Below are positions 4,585 to 5,280 of a DNA stretch of 5,280 bases, one piece after another (positions within the stretch are counted from its first letter, which is position 1; every line of letters starts with the position of its first letter). A model generated the notes under the pieces. The model made no database searches and was not told the origin of the DNA. It was given only the letters and a program-made list of their open reading frames with translations. A program made the translations under genes and the position numbers. The stretch lies in the NCBI GenBank assembly GCA_028712345.1, contig JAQTQF010000138.1:1-5280 (forward strand), in the 5' to 3' direction. Source of the stretch: Phycisphaerae bacterium. GTDB taxonomy: Bacteria; Planctomycetota; Phycisphaerae; Sedimentisphaerales; UBA12454.

Positions 4585-5280
4585 TCATCGTGAACACGGC
4601 GCCTGCTTCATTTTGCCGAAAACGATAATAAGCAGAATAGACAAAATAAAAAGTGCTATGCTCAAATTCTGTGAAATTGTCAGGCCGTTGGCACCGATGG
4701 GGTTATCGTCCCGCAAAAACTCAATAAGGAAACGCATCGTGCCGTAAACTATAAACAGCAGTCCGAATGTTATACCGCTGCGGAAGAAAAACGGTACACG
4801 CCCGCCTTTCTTTTGCAAACGCATCCCTTTTTTGCGGTGCAGATAAAGCAGAAGACAGCCGGCAAGAGCGGAGAGCGATTCATAAATCTGGGTCGGATAG
4901 ACAGCAAGGCAGCAATACGGACCATCCTTCGAAACCTCAACTTTCTGCTGGGTCGTCAGCAATTCCTTCGGCTTTAAAAAATAATTGTATTTGAATTGTT
5001 CCGGAGCATCGGTCCACTGGTTAGCATCGTTTACATAGCCAAAATAATCGGCAGGCAAATCCAAATGGGGGTTTTCTCTGCCGCGAGCATAATCGGAATG
5101 AATTTGACTATTGTATGCCAATGAGCCGTAAGGAAAACGAATCGATATGCAGGAATTAGTCGGCTTGCCGAAGCAGCAGCCGTTAAGAAAACAGCCGATT
5201 CTGCCGAAGACAAGCGCCAGCATCAATCCTATTGCAAGAATATCAAGATATCGCCTTACGGGCAGCTTTTGTGCGCGAAG
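4585..5280 (-). CDS. lgt: Prolipoprotein diacylglyceryl transferase (5' end outside window)
   Basis: An inner-membrane enzyme that transfers diacylglyceryl from phosphatidylglycerol to the lipobox cysteine of prolipoproteins, the first step of lipoprotein maturation. The frame is open to the window edge; 231 C-terminal residues are visible. The Lgt signature is present as GRIGCFLNGCCFG (26-38 of the visible part), where classical enzymes read GRIGNFxNGExxG. It is followed by YPTQIYES (128-135; usually HPxQLYE) and by GTMRFLIEFLRDDNP (180-194), with the conserved RF.IE(F)xR arrangement (R183, E187, R190). Hydrophobic segments are at about 11-25, 136-148, 168-182 and 202-222. Between the signature and YPTQIYES lies about 90 residues, longer and more polar than in E. 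coli-type Lgt, with RGRENPHLDLPADYFGY and a Lys/Glu-rich stretch. An internal ATG or TTG near 5221-5226 would cut into the first visible helix, so it is not the start. TGA at 4585-4587 is followed at once by TAA (a tandem stop). Confidence 0.9.
   Translation of the reverse strand, partial: LRAQKLPVRRYLDILAIGLMLALVFGRIGCFLNGCCFGKPTNSCISIRFPYGSLAYNSQIHSDYARGRENPHLDLPADYFGYVNDANQWTDAPEQFKYNYFLKPKELLTTQQKVEVSKDGPYCCLAVYPTQIYESLSALAGCLLLYLHRKKGMRLQKKGGRVPFFFRSGITFGLLFIVYGTMRFLIEFLRDDNPIGANGLTISQNLSIALFILSILLIIVFGKMKQAPCSR

Overview
The window is bacterial chromosome with compact genes, short intergenic regions and hairpin-forming repeats. Gene content (a rhomboid protease with a C-terminal cytoplasmic tail, an Lgt with a long central insertion and an NGCC-type signature, BioF, palindromic intergenic repeats) would suit an anaerobic Planctomycetota/Phycisphaerae-like or related PVC-type genome. 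That placement is a tentative impression, not a demonstrated identification.

Layout. Bases 1-35 hold the first codons of a minus-strand gene that runs off the left edge. It has a strong Shine-Dalgarno, and upstream lies a candidate promoter whose -35/-10 spacer contains a run of ten G (minus strand). Bases 210-296 hold a composite hairpin repeat. A rhomboid-family intramembrane protease gene (366-1217, minus) and bioF (1292-2446, plus) are divergently transcribed from a 74-bp gap with a palindromic AT-rich -10-like core.

From about 2450 to 4575 the DNA is more AT-rich and is best read as a decayed restriction-modification island. The first element is an N6/N4-type DNA methyltransferase pseudogene (from 2488), with an in-frame TGA at codon 12 and a 3' end replaced by a cluster of palindromic repeats (3160-3248). 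Next comes an intact Bro-N/antirepressor-like gene (3345-4193). Last is a remnant of a D12-class adenine methyltransferase (about 4189-4570) that lacks its N-terminal half and the stretch where the catalytic DPPY motif should lie. No restriction endonuclease is recognisable. On the right, convergent with the remnant, is lgt (4585-5280, minus, 5' end outside the window), encoding the first enzyme of lipoprotein maturation.

The housekeeping genes (rhomboid, bioF, lgt) do not form a pathway together. The two methyltransferase relics and the Bro-N gene belong together as accessory DNA. I see no convincing new complete system. The observations most worth checking are the homopolymer-spaced promoter at the left edge and the pattern of decay in the methyltransferase island.
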